From: UBA2334 sp964396895 | GTDB taxonomy: Bacteria; Pseudomonadota; Gammaproteobacteria; Burkholderiales; Burkholderiaceae_C | Assembly (NCBI GenBank): GCA_964396895.1 | Contig: CAYNGJ010000003.1 | Location: forward strand, 186,001-250,000 | DNA: 64,000 bases | Direction of reading: 5' to 3' | Shown here: one piece after another, positions 16,073 through 23,841 of the stretch | Numbering within the stretch: position 1 is the stretch's first letter | Layout of the letters: every line of letters begins with the position of its first letter | Program-made: the position numbers and the translations under genes | Notes under the pieces: generated by a model | The model's input: only the letters and a program-made list of their open reading frames with translations | Databases searched by the model: none | Told to the model about the DNA's origin: nothing

Positions 16073-16753
16073 TCACGCCGCCATGCGCCCGTCCACCAGC
16101 ACCATCTGGCGGTCGCAGCGGGCGGCCAGGCGCGGGTCGTGGGTGACGATGAGGCAGGCGCTGCCGTGGTCGTGGTTGAACTCGCGCAGCAGGCCAAACA
16201 CCTCGTCGGCGGTCACGGTGTCCAGGTTGCCGGTGGGCTCGTCGGCCAATATGAGGCGGGGCCGCAGCGACAGCGCCCGGGCAATGGCCACGCGCTGCTG
16301 CATGCCACCCGACAACTCGCCGGGCCGCTTGTGCGCCGAACCGGCCAGGCCCACGCGGCCCAGCAGCTCCAGCCCAAAGGCTTCCGCCTCGGCCGTGGCT
16401 TGGCCCGCTTCGATGATGGCGGGCAGCATCACGTTTTCCAGGGCAGTGAAGGCGGGCAGCAGGTGGTGGAACTGGAACACAAAGCCAATGGTGCGCCCGC
16501 GCAAGCGCGTGAGCGCGTCGTCGGCCAGCTGGTCGGCCCGCTCGCCCGCAATGGTCAGCGTGCCCGCCGTGGGCCGCTCCAGCAGGCCGATGATGTTGAG
16601 CAGCGTGCTTTTGCCCGAGCCCGACGGCCCGGTGAGTGACACAAACTCGGCCTGCGCCAGCGCCACGTCGATGCCGTGCAACACCTCGGTTTCCACCGGT
16701 GTGCCCTCGTGGTAGCTTTTGCGGATGGCGGTCAAGGTCAAGATATCAGACAA
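16073..16753 (-). CDS. LolD/MacB-type ABC transporter ATP-binding protein
   Basis: A 226-residue ATPase of the exporter type that pairs with FtsX-like permeases. Walker A is GPSGSGKS (near 41-48), followed by a Q-loop, the LSGGMQQRVAIARAL signature and Walker B LILADEPTGNLD. The length and the TGNLD form are typical of LolD and MacB nucleotide-binding subunits. It is the last gene of a minus-strand operon with an adaptor and a permease, separated from the permease by 46 bases that hold a dispersed repeat. The start is TTG at 16753. No ATG is in frame before the upstream stop, and GAGG lies a few bases upstream, within that repeat. The substrate cannot be read. Confidence 0.88.
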   Translation of the reverse strand: MSDILTLTAIRKSYHEGTPVETEVLHGIDVALAQAEFVSLTGPSGSGKSTLLNIIGLLERPTAGTLTIAGERADQLADDALTRLRGRTIGFVFQFHHLLPAFTALENVMLPAIIEAGQATAEAEAFGLELLGRVGLAGSAHKRPGELSGGMQQRVAIARALSLRPRLILADEPTGNLDTVTADEVFGLLREFNHDHGSACLIVTHDPRLAARCDRQMVLVDGRMAA

Positions 16754-16797
16754 ATTGGCCTCTATCGCTTTATTTATATGGGTTTATAGCTATCACG
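16754..16797. repeat. Dispersed AT-richer repeat between permease and ATPase genes
   Basis: TTGGCC-N5-CGCTT-N6-TATGGGTTT-N2-AGCTA recurs at 17803-17843 inside the permease gene. On the minus strand the repeat contributes the GAGG that precedes the TTG start of the ATPase gene. Confidence 0.6.
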
Positions 16798-16799
16798 GA

Positions 16800-18224
16800 T
16801 TAACTCCGTATGGCCTGAACCGGGTCCATGCGGGCGGCGCGGCGGGCGGGCAGGGCGGCAGCGGCCAGGCCCACACCCATGGCCACCACGCTGGCCAGAA
16901 TGACGAGGTTGGGGTCCAGCTCGGCGGCGAACAGGGGGCTGCCGTCGGGGCTTTTGTAGATGTGCGAAAACACCGTCAGCAGCGTCCAGGCCAGGCCACT
17001 GCCCGCCGCCGATCCCACCAGCCCCACCAAGCCGCCCTGCAGCAAAAACACCGCCATGATGCGCTGCCGCCCCGCCCCCATGGCCCGCAAAATACCAATT
17101 TCGCGCTGCTTTTGCACCACGCTCACCACCAGCACGCTCGATATGCCCAGTGCCACGATGATGACCACGAAGCTGCGAATCAGGTTGTTGGACACGCTCT
17201 GGTTGGCCAGCGCCGTCAGCAGGCCGGAGTTGGTTTGCATCCAGCTCTCCACCGTCTGGCCAGTGCGGCTTTGCAGGCGCTGGGCCACGGCCTCGGCACC
17301 AAACAGGTCGGTCACGGTCAGGTCGATTTGCGAGACACCGCCGGGCACATCCAGCAGGGTTTGCGCCAGCTTCAGGGTCACGAACACCCAGCGGCGGTTG
17401 AGGTCGCGGTTGCCGGTGTCGAACAGGCCGCTGATGTGCAGCGTCTCGGCGCGGCCTGTGGCGGTGGTCACGCGCAGCTTGTCGCCCACGGCCAGGCCCA
17501 GGTCTTTGGCCAGTTCGGTGCCGATGAGCGCCTCGGTGCCCTGCACCGCAAAGCGGCCTTGGGTCATGTAGCCGTCCATCTTGACGATGCGTCCATAGGC
17601 TTCGGGCACCACGCCCATGAGCACCACGCTTTTGTTGCTGGTGCCGCGCACGGCAAAGGCGGGGCCAGTCACCAGCGGCGACACGGCCAGCACGCCGGGC
17701 GTGTCGGCAGCCAGGGCGGCGGCCTGCTCCCACTGGTCCACCGGGCGCAGGCGCTGGGCGCGGGGCTGGACGATGCGGGTGGTGGCATTTTCAGTGTCTT
17801 TTTGGCCATTGGCGCTTGCTGTGTATGGGTTTTCAGCTACAGCTGGTTCGTCGACTGGAGGGGGCGGGATGCGCGTCATGTCGTCGGGTGGGCGGATGAC
17901 GATGTGCGCCTGCGAGCCCAGCACCCGGTCGATGATGGTGCTTTGCAGCTGGTTGATGAGCTGCGTCAGGAAGATGATCACGGCCACCCCACCCGTGACA
18001 CCGGCCAGGATCAGCACGCTTTGCATGCGTCCTTCGCGCAAAAAGCGCAGCGCCACCAGCAGCTCAAAGGGCAGCCAGCGCGTGGCCGCGCCTATGGCCG
18101 AGCGGCTGGGGGTGGGGGGTGCTGGCCTGGTTGGGCCTGCAGGCGCATGGCCAGCGTCAGGCCGGCTTGGCGCTGACGAGGTGGGGCGCGCGGCTGCGCC
18201 GGGTGGTGGCATGGCGGTGGCCAT
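16800..18224 (-). CDS. FtsX-like ABC transporter permease
   Basis: A 474-residue permease of the MacB/LolCE fold. A Pro/Ala/Arg-rich N-terminal ~50 residues precede one TM near 70-95, a large periplasmic domain, and three TM segments clustered at the C-terminus (about 330-460) around the cytoplasmic KQREIGILRAMGAGRQRI loop that couples to the ATPase. The pattern is TM1, periplasm, TM2-4. The gene starts five bases after the adaptor stop. Near residues 127-140 the peptide SANGQKDTENAT is encoded by a copy of the dispersed repeat, so the repeat was absorbed in frame. With the adaptor and ATPase it should form a tripartite exporter. The substrate is unknown; macrolide-like compounds or lipids are candidates by family only. 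Confidence 0.87.
   Translation of the reverse strand: MATAMPPPGAAARPTSSAPSRPDAGHAPAGPTRPAPPTPSRSAIGAATRWLPFELLVALRFLREGRMQSVLILAGVTGGVAVIIFLTQLINQLQSTIIDRVLGSQAHIVIRPPDDMTRIPPPPVDEPAVAENPYTASANGQKDTENATTRIVQPRAQRLRPVDQWEQAAALAADTPGVLAVSPLVTGPAFAVRGTSNKSVVLMGVVPEAYGRIVKMDGYMTQGRFAVQGTEALIGTELAKDLGLAVGDKLRVTTATGRAETLHISGLFDTGNRDLNRRWVFVTLKLAQTLLDVPGGVSQIDLTVTDLFGAEAVAQRLQSRTGQTVESWMQTNSGLLTALANQSVSNNLIRSFVVIIVALGISSVLVVSVVQKQREIGILRAMGAGRQRIMAVFLLQGGLVGLVGSAAGSGLAWTLLTVFSHIYKSPDGSPLFAAELDPNLVILASVVAMGVGLAAAALPARRAARMDPVQAIRS
17803..17843. repeat. Copy of the dispersed repeat absorbed into the permease gene
   Basis: It shares TTGGCC, CGCTT, TATGGGTTT and AGCTA at the same spacing with 16754-16797 and is translated in frame as part of a hydrophilic periplasmic stretch of the permease. 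Confidence 0.6.
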
Positions 18225-18229
18225 GGCGT

Positions 18230-19492
18230 TCAGCGCCCCATGCCCATGCCGCCCAGCGACAGCGGTCCGGTGCTGGCGGGCTTGACGCGGTCGCCCTCGG
18301 CCACTTTTTCGGTGGCGGGCACGGCGGTGTCGCCTTCAGTCAGGCCGCTTTTCACTTCCACCATGCCGGTGCCGCGCAGGCCCAGTTGCAGGTTGGTGCG
18401 GGTGGCCACGCCGTTGTTCAGCACCAGCGCCCAGGGGGTGGCGGTGTCCATGCCGCGCACGGCCCCGGCATCGACCACCAGGGCGTTGGCCTGCTGGCCC
18501 ACGGTCATTTCCACCGACACGGTCATGTCGGGGCGCAAAAAGGCGGGTGGCTGGGGCACGGCCAGGCGCACGTCCACCGTGCCCCGGGCGGGATCCACGG
18601 CGGGGCTGACCCAGTCGAGCGCGGCGGCAAAGCCTTGGCCGGGGTAGGCGTCGGCCACCGCGCGGGCGGCCAGGCCGGGGGCCATGAGGGCCAGGTGTTT
18701 TTCGTCCACGGCGGCGTCCAGGCGCAGGCCGCTGCTGGCGGCCAGGCTCAGCAGCACCTTGCCAGGCTGGGCCAGGCTGCCAGGCTCCACGTGGCGGGCC
18801 AGCACCCGTGCCGCAATGGGGCTGGTGATGCTCAGGCGCTGCAAGCGGGCCTGGGCGGCTTCCACCGCTGCCTGTGCCTGGGCCAGCCGGGTGGCGGCCA
18901 GCACCACCTCGGCCCCGTGGGGCAGTTGGGCCTGGGCCTGGCTGCGGGCGGCGGCCAGGGCGCTGCGGGCGGTGTCGAGCACGCGGCGGGCATCGTCCAG
19001 CTTTTGCTGCGAATAAAAGCCCTGCGCCACCAGCTCGGTGGCGCGGCGGTGCTCTGCTTCGGCGTTGCGCAGGTTGGCCTCGGCCTGGGCGAGGTTGGCA
19101 GCGGCCACGGGCGCGGCCACGGTGCTGAGCTGGCCCTGGCGGGCGCGGGCTTCGGCCAGCGCGGCTTGGGTTTGGGCCAGGGTGGCGCGGGCCTCGGCAT
19201 CGCTCAGTTGCAGCAGCAGGGCACCGGCGGGCACGGTGTCGCCCTCGCGCACGGGCACGGCCAGCACGGTGGCCGTCACCTCGCTGCCAATGTCCAGCCG
19301 CACGGGTGCGTTCACCCGACCCGTGGCCACCACGGTTTGCGTCAGGTCGGTGCGGGTCACGCGCACGACCTGGGCGGTTTTGGCCGGGGTGCGCAGCAGC
19401 GAAATGGCCAGCACCACGCCCAGCAGCAGCGCGCCGCCCAGCAGCCAGCGGTTTCGGGGGGATAAAGAGGAGGGGGAAATCAGCGAGGTCAT
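18230..19492 (-). CDS. HlyD/MacA-type periplasmic adaptor subunit
   Basis: A 420-residue membrane-fusion protein. One N-terminal anchor (RWLLGGALLLGVVLAISLL) is followed by a biotinyl-lipoyl half (VLAVPVREGDTVPAGALLLQ), a long Ala/Gln-rich helical hairpin at about 95-190, the second lipoyl half (SITSPIAARVLARHVEPGS), and beta-barrel and membrane-proximal domains to the C-terminus. It would bridge the FtsX permease to an outer-membrane channel, which is not encoded nearby. It is the first gene of the adaptor-permease-ATPase operon. The start at ATG 19492 (MTSLISPSS) gives a compact N-terminus; a frame open to 19654 would add 54 hydrophilic residues and was not chosen. Confidence 0.88.
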   Translation of the reverse strand: MTSLISPSSLSPRNRWLLGGALLLGVVLAISLLRTPAKTAQVVRVTRTDLTQTVVATGRVNAPVRLDIGSEVTATVLAVPVREGDTVPAGALLLQLSDAEARATLAQTQAALAEARARQGQLSTVAAPVAAANLAQAEANLRNAEAEHRRATELVAQGFYSQQKLDDARRVLDTARSALAAARSQAQAQLPHGAEVVLAATRLAQAQAAVEAAQARLQRLSITSPIAARVLARHVEPGSLAQPGKVLLSLAASSGLRLDAAVDEKHLALMAPGLAARAVADAYPGQGFAAALDWVSPAVDPARGTVDVRLAVPQPPAFLRPDMTVSVEMTVGQQANALVVDAGAVRGMDTATPWALVLNNGVATRTNLQLGLRGTGMVEVKSGLTEGDTAVPATEKVAEGDRVKPASTGPLSLGGMGMGR

Positions 19493-19711
19493 GGGGTGCG
19501 ACAGGTGAAACCAACCATGGGGGCGCGCAGAATGCACGGGAGCCGCCTGGCTGTCATGGTAGGTCGATGTCGAAGGACGGGCCGTGATGTCGGACAAGTC
19601 GCGATCTTGCGCTTCCCTGTTGGGCACCATTTGACCCAGTCCGCTCTGTCGCAACCTCGGCCCGTGTGTGATGTGCCTGGAACGACAGGATGCAAAGAAA
19701 ACGGCGTGGAC

Positions 19712-19954
19712 CTATTCGCGCCATTCATCACCGGACTGGGCAGGCACATCGGGTACCAATGCCAGTGCTGCCTCAAATGACGCCGCGCTGGCGCGCTGAG
19801 CACGGGCGGTGATGTAGTCCTCGGCAGCCAAAGCGGCTAACTTTTCGGCCAAAGCCGTGGCGGCCAACTGGTTGACCGAAATACCCTCGCGGTGCGCGTA
19901 CAGCTTGGCATTCTGGTGAATGGAATTGGGTAAACGCAGGCTGAGGGTGCTCAT
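19712..19954 (-). CDS. HicB-like ribbon-helix-helix antitoxin
   Basis: An 80-residue protein whose first ~45 residues (TLSLRLPNSIHQNAKLYA, then ISVNQLAATALAEKL) match the ribbon-helix-helix DNA-binding fold of HicB-family antitoxins. The acidic C-terminal tail would wrap the toxin. It follows the PIN-domain gene with a four-base ATGA overlap and has a good GGAGAA ribosome site. Its expected role is to bind the PIN toxin and repress their shared promoter. Toxin-first order is less common than antitoxin-first but is known in several families. Confidence 0.83.
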   Translation of the reverse strand: MSTLSLRLPNSIHQNAKLYAHREGISVNQLAATALAEKLAALAAEDYITARAQRASAASFEAALALVPDVPAQSGDEWRE

Positions 19955-20382
19955 GGGTTTTCTCCGTCAAGAATGTTCAAAAACTGCCCTGGTGTCACCA
20001 GCTGCAATGCAAACCGCCGACTTGGTTCGAAATCTCGCAGGTTGTGCGTGACCAAGAAATCCGCCCTGGCATTGACCGCTGCTTCCAGAATCAGTTCATC
20101 TTTGGGGTCTCGCAGCTGTGGCCGCCACAAAAAATGAACCGCCTGTTTGTTTGCCACCGCACAGATCATGTCGAGCACTGCATCAATGGCATGCTCAGGC
20201 AAGGCCAGCAAACCTGGGCGATGCAGCACATCTTCATACTCCATGAGCAGGGGCACAGTGATGAATACATCGAACTGTCTTTGCGTCAACCGACTGAGCA
20301 ACTGAAACGATGCGCCTCGCCGCGAGCGCAAGGCAGCCACCAGCACATTGGTGTCAATGACAACGCTTGGTTTGGACTTCAT
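19951..20382 (-). CDS. PIN-domain ribonuclease toxin
   Basis: A 143-residue PIN-family protein of the kind annotated as putative toxin component. The N-terminal VVIDTNVLVAAL carries the first acidic residue, MEYEDVL a central one, and DPKDELILEAAVNARAD with VTHNLRDF the C-terminal set, so the Mg2+-dependent nuclease site looks complete. The RNA target is unknown. I chose ATG 20382 (MKSKPSVVIDTN). An ATG at 20406 would add eight residues that are encoded by a near-palindrome which looks more like an operator. It is paired with the ribbon-helix-helix gene downstream. Confidence 0.83.
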   Translation of the reverse strand: MKSKPSVVIDTNVLVAALRSRRGASFQLLSRLTQRQFDVFITVPLLMEYEDVLHRPGLLALPEHAIDAVLDMICAVANKQAVHFLWRPQLRDPKDELILEAAVNARADFLVTHNLRDFEPSRRFALQLVTPGQFLNILDGENP

Positions 20383-20400
20383 GGTATTGCATATGATACC
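20383..20400 (-). promoter_or_regulatory. Candidate operator of the toxin-antitoxin pair
   Basis: GGTATTGCATATGATACC has inverted GGTAT/ATACC arms and lies flush against the chosen toxin start. GCATATG recurs 25 bases upstream (GCATATGC). Ribbon-helix-helix antitoxins usually bind such short inverted or direct repeats for autorepression. Confidence 0.45.
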
Positions 20401-20486
20401 AATCATGGGTGCTGCATATGCGCTCGACAGTCGTTGGCATCCAGATGTGCATTAACGCGATCGCTTCACCACCCTGCAGTCCATGT

Positions 20487-20921
20487 TCACGCGAGCTGTG
20501 ACCCATGTCCGCAGCTGTGCGAGCCGTCGTCGTTGATGAGGTGCTGGGCCATTTGCTCAAAGGCCATCACCAGGGCGTCGCGAAACGGCACGTCGGCCAC
20601 TTGCTCGGCCAGGGCCATGCGCATGCACAGCAGCCACTCGTCACGGGCCTGGCCGCTGATGGTGTAGGGCGCGTGGCGCATGCGGAGGCGGGGGTGACCG
20701 CGGTTTTGCATGAACAGGGGCGGCCCGCCCAGCCAGCCCGACAGGAACTGGAACAGGCTTTCTGCACTGCCCTCCAGGCTCTCGGGGTGCATTTGGCGTA
20801 TGGCCCAGGCCTCGGGCAGTTCGTCCATCAGCTCGTAAAACCGATGCGTCAGCTGGCGCAGGGCAGGTGCGCCGCCCAGCTTGGCGTAGGGCGTGGCGGG
20901 GGGGGAAAGGGTGGTGCTCAT
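20487..20921 (-). CDS. Group II truncated hemoglobin
   Basis: A 144-residue globin of the GlbO/trHb2 type. YAKLGGAPALRQLTHRFYELM is the family's N-terminal pattern. GWLGGPPLF and HPRLRMRHAPYTIS supply the proximal histidine (His83), and Trp96 in DEWLLCM is the group II TrpG8. Roles in the family include oxygen or NO binding and detoxification. The start ATG 20921 (MSTTLSPPATPY) was chosen because it gives the standard length; the frame is open further upstream but without family similarity. It is divergent from the sigma-54 activator with 158 bases between them, so shared control is possible but not shown. Confidence 0.9.
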   Translation of the reverse strand: MSTTLSPPATPYAKLGGAPALRQLTHRFYELMDELPEAWAIRQMHPESLEGSAESLFQFLSGWLGGPPLFMQNRGHPRLRMRHAPYTISGQARDEWLLCMRMALAEQVADVPFRDALVMAFEQMAQHLINDDGSHSCGHGSQLA

Positions 20922-21079
20922 GTTGGCAGTGGGGACGGGGTGGGGTGCACCGTCATACAAACACCATGCCAGTGTGTTGCGGTGGTTTTCGCAGGGTAGA
21001 CGCTGCGCCGCAGCCGTTGCTGGCCCGTTGCGCAGGTGTTGGGGTGTCATTTTTGGCAGTCCGCTGGCAGAATCACGGC

Positions 21080-22489
21080 ATGTTGCACCCCCCCGTACCC
21101 TTGCCCGAACTGGCGTCGTTTCTGGACACCCTGCCCCATCCCCACATTGTGTTTGACCGGCAGTACCGCATCGTGGCGGCCAATGTGGCGTACCGCCAGC
21201 AGTTTGCCCCGCCGGGCGGGGAAGTGGTCGGGCACACCTGTTATGCGGTGTCGCACCGCTTTGACGTGCCGTGTGACCAGGCGGGTGAATCTTGCCCCTT
21301 GCAGCGCGCCCAATCGTCGGGTCAACCCGAGCGTGTGCTTCACCTGCACCACACGCCGCGTGGCGAGGAGTACGTGAACATTGAGCTCAGTCCTGTGCTC
21401 AATGGCCAGGGTGAACAGGCCTATTTCGTGGAAAAAATGGAGGCACTCCATGTGGCGCGCGGCAAGCCCGCTGCCCAGGGGTTGATCGGGCGCTCGCCCG
21501 CTTTCCAGCGCATGATGGAACTGGTGGCACGGGTGGCTCCGTCCATGGCCACGGTGCTCCTGTTGGGCGAGTCAGGCACAGGCAAAGAGTTGGTGGCGCG
21601 CGCGGTGCACGAGGCCAGCCCGCGCGCCAACCGGGCGTTGGTCCCTGTCGAGTGCTCCAGCCTGACGGAAACGCTGTTCGAGTCCGAGCTGTTCGGCCAC
21701 GAGCGGGGGGCCTTCACCGGGGCCAACACCAGCCGCGCTGGCTTGGTGGAAGCGGCCAGCGGGGGCACCCTGTTTCTGGACGAGGTGGGCGACATCGCGC
21801 TGACCATGCAGGTGAAATTGTTGCGTCTGCTGGAGAGTGGCACCTACCGCCGCGTGGGCAGCACCGAGGTGCGCCACGCCGACATCCGCGTGATCGCCGC
21901 GACCCACCGTCCGCTGGAGCAAATGGTGCGCGAGGGCCGTTTCCGCGAGGACCTGTATTTTCGGCTCAGCACCTTTCCCATCGGTTTGCCCCCGCTGCGT
22001 GAGCGCCTGGAAGACATTGAGCTGCTGGCCGAAGCGCTGTTGCAGCGCGTGGCGCCGCAGCGTCGTCTGAGTCTGTCGTCCGACGCGCTGGCGGGATTGG
22101 CTCAACTGCCGTTCCCGGGCAACGTGCGCGAGCTGCGCAACCTGCTGGAGCGCACCAGTCTGCTGTGCGACGGTGCGGTCATCGAGCGGGCGCACCTGGC
22201 GCACGCACTGGGCAGTGCCCGTGGCGCACCGCAGGCCGGTGGTGGCCTGCTGGCGGTGGCCCAGGCGTTGGCCACGGTTGGCGGTGTGTCGCCTGCGCAG
22301 GCGCCAACAGCGCCGCCTGCGCCGCAGTCGCTGCGCGACATTGAGGGCGCAGTGCTGCGCGAGCAGGTGCGCCAGCACCGGGGCAGCCGGGCCGATCTGG
22401 CGGCCAAGCTGGGCATCAGCGAACGTTCGCTGTACCGCAAGATCAAGGCGCTGCAACAGCACGCGTCCGATGAAGATAACAGTAGCTGA
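21080..22489 (+). CDS. Sigma-54-dependent activator with a cysteine-bearing PAS domain
   Basis: A 469-residue NtrC-class enhancer-binding protein. The N-terminal ~120 residues form a PAS fold with a cysteine pattern HTCYAVSHRFDVPCDQAGES then CPL, seen in many PAS sensors and possibly redox- or metal-sensitive (inference). The AAA+ domain spans about 135-370 with Walker A GESGTGKE (~163), the sigma-54 contact loop GAFTGA (~210) and Walker B TLFLDEVGD. A Fis-type helix-turn-helix (LAAKLGISERSLYRKIKAL) ends it. There is no receiver domain, so activity is probably set by the PAS domain. Targets are not evident: I see no -24/-12 promoter nearby. ATG 21080 starts the PAS domain directly; the frame is open upstream. 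Confidence 0.9.
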   Translation: MLHPPVPLPELASFLDTLPHPHIVFDRQYRIVAANVAYRQQFAPPGGEVVGHTCYAVSHRFDVPCDQAGESCPLQRAQSSGQPERVLHLHHTPRGEEYVNIELSPVLNGQGEQAYFVEKMEALHVARGKPAAQGLIGRSPAFQRMMELVARVAPSMATVLLLGESGTGKELVARAVHEASPRANRALVPVECSSLTETLFESELFGHERGAFTGANTSRAGLVEAASGGTLFLDEVGDIALTMQVKLLRLLESGTYRRVGSTEVRHADIRVIAATHRPLEQMVREGRFREDLYFRLSTFPIGLPPLRERLEDIELLAEALLQRVAPQRRLSLSSDALAGLAQLPFPGNVRELRNLLERTSLLCDGAVIERAHLAHALGSARGAPQAGGGLLAVAQALATVGGVSPAQAPTAPPAPQSLRDIEGAVLREQVRQHRGSRADLAAKLGISERSLYRKIKALQQHASDEDNSS

Positions 22490-22494
22490 ATCTC

Positions 22495-22530
22495 CAATTC
22501 AAATAAGCGCTGGAGGCGCATTTGGTTGAG
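22495..22530. repeat. Dispersed repeat between convergent genes
   Basis: Contains AAGCGCTGGAGG (from 22505), shared with 5870-5882 in uvrA and, on the other strand, with 55412-55450. It fills the 71-base gap between the sigma-54 activator and cysK. Confidence 0.55.
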
Positions 22531-22560
22531 TATTTTGTGCGTTATTGGGCCGCAGCCTGC

Positions 22561-23538
22561 TCAGGTGGGCAGGCCCGCCGAGTCAAACTGGCCTTCGAAC
22601 AGCACCGAGCTGAGGTAGCGCTCGCCCGAGTCGGGCAGGATGACCACGATGGTCTTGCCCGCGTTCTCGGGTTTGTGCGCCCAGCGCACGGCGGCGGCGG
22701 TGGCCGCGCCACACGAGATGCCCGCCAAAATGCCTTCTTCGCGCGCCAGGCGGCGGGCAAAGGCCACTGCATCGTCGTTGCTGACCTGCTCGATGGCGTC
22801 CACCAACGACAGGTCCAACACATCGGGCACAAAGCCCGCGCCAATCCCCTGAATTTTGTGTGGACCGGGTTTGAGCGGCTCACCCGCCCGCGTCTGTGTC
22901 AGCACCGGGCTGGCCGTGGGTTCCACCGCCACGGAGGTGATGGCCTTGCCCTGTGTGTGTTTGATGTAGCGCGAAATGCCGGTGATGGTGCCGCCCGTGC
23001 CCACGCCACTCACCAAAATGTCGATGGCGCCATCGGTGTCGGCCCAGATTTCGGGGCCAGTGGTGGCCTCGTGGATGGCGGGGTTGGCCGGGTTTTTGAA
23101 CTGCTGCAGCAGCACGTATTTATCGGGGTCGCTGGCGGCAATGGCTTCGGCCTTGGCAATGGCCCCGGCCATGCCCTTGGCCCCTTCGGTCAGCACCAGC
23201 TTGGCGCCGTAGGCCAGCAGCAGTTTGCGCCGTTCGATGCTCATGGTCTCGGGCATGGTCAGCGTGATGGGGATGCCCCGCGCCGCCGCCACAAAGGCCA
23301 GTGCAATGCCGGTGTTGCCGCTGGTGGGTTCCACCAGCTCTTTGCCCGTCCCGAGCACGCCCCGTTTTTCGGCATCCCAGATCAGGGCAGCACCAATGCG
23401 GCACTTGACCGAGTAGGCCGGGTTGCGGCCTTCGATTTTGGCCAGCACGGTGGCGGCGGCCCCGTCGGTGATGCGGTTGAGGCGAACCAGGGGTGTGCGG
23501 CCAATGGACAGGGAGTTGTCGTGGTAAATCTGGGTCAT
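22561..23538 (-). CDS. cysK: Cysteine synthase A (O-acetylserine sulfhydrylase)
   Basis: A 325-residue PLP enzyme that makes cysteine from O-acetylserine and sulfide. The lysine of NPAYSVKCRIG is the PLP Schiff-base residue. PTSGNTGIALA and GVGTGGTITGISRY bind substrate and phosphate, and KIQGIGAGFVPDVLD is a CysK hallmark. The length is normal. The start ATG 23538 (MTQIYHDNS) has AAGGA a few bases upstream; the upstream extension to 23604 is not family-like. The C-terminus lacks the CysM signature, so CysK is preferred over CysM. It converges on the sigma-54 activator. Confidence 0.95.
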   Translation of the reverse strand: MTQIYHDNSLSIGRTPLVRLNRITDGAAATVLAKIEGRNPAYSVKCRIGAALIWDAEKRGVLGTGKELVEPTSGNTGIALAFVAAARGIPITLTMPETMSIERRKLLLAYGAKLVLTEGAKGMAGAIAKAEAIAASDPDKYVLLQQFKNPANPAIHEATTGPEIWADTDGAIDILVSGVGTGGTITGISRYIKHTQGKAITSVAVEPTASPVLTQTRAGEPLKPGPHKIQGIGAGFVPDVLDLSLVDAIEQVSNDDAVAFARRLAREEGILAGISCGAATAAAVRWAHKPENAGKTIVVILPDSGERYLSSVLFEGQFDSAGLPT

Positions 23539-23841
23539 GGGGTGTTCCTTGGGTAGGCGTGTGGATGGCGATGTGAAAAACCCTGCACGCGGGTGCAACG
23601 CCAACTGTAGGAGGCAGCAAACCGTATGGCAAAGAATAAAAAGCAGTATCGGTCCAACCTGCCGTTATCAAGCGGGGCACCCGCCGCTGCGGTGGCGGCG
23701 GGGTGCTGCGGTGACCCAGCGGGCATGGGATTTGCGCAACTGGTTGTGCCAACGCGGTCATTTCCGGTTACAACATAACCCCCTACAGTATCTGGAGTGC
23801 CCACGTCGCCCTGTGCGCCAAGGGCAACCACGGAGTCACAG
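23539..23841. promoter_or_regulatory. Divergent intergenic region cysK / DUF4395 gene
   Basis: This is the only gene-free stretch of about 300 bases. Reading towards cysK, the AT-rich part near 23620-23650 contains TTTTATTCTTTGCCATAC, which resembles CysB-type sites of related bacteria (weak). Reading towards the DUF4395 gene, GGTTA-N5-TAACC at 23766-23780 is a perfect short inverted repeat about 60 bases before the start and could be an operator. The middle (about 23670-23750) is GC-rich, with no open frame worth calling. Confidence 0.35.

Noticed and set aside
20922..21079. Sigma-54 promoter between the globin and activator genes
   Set aside because: TGGC and TTGC are present but never with the required 5-base spacing.
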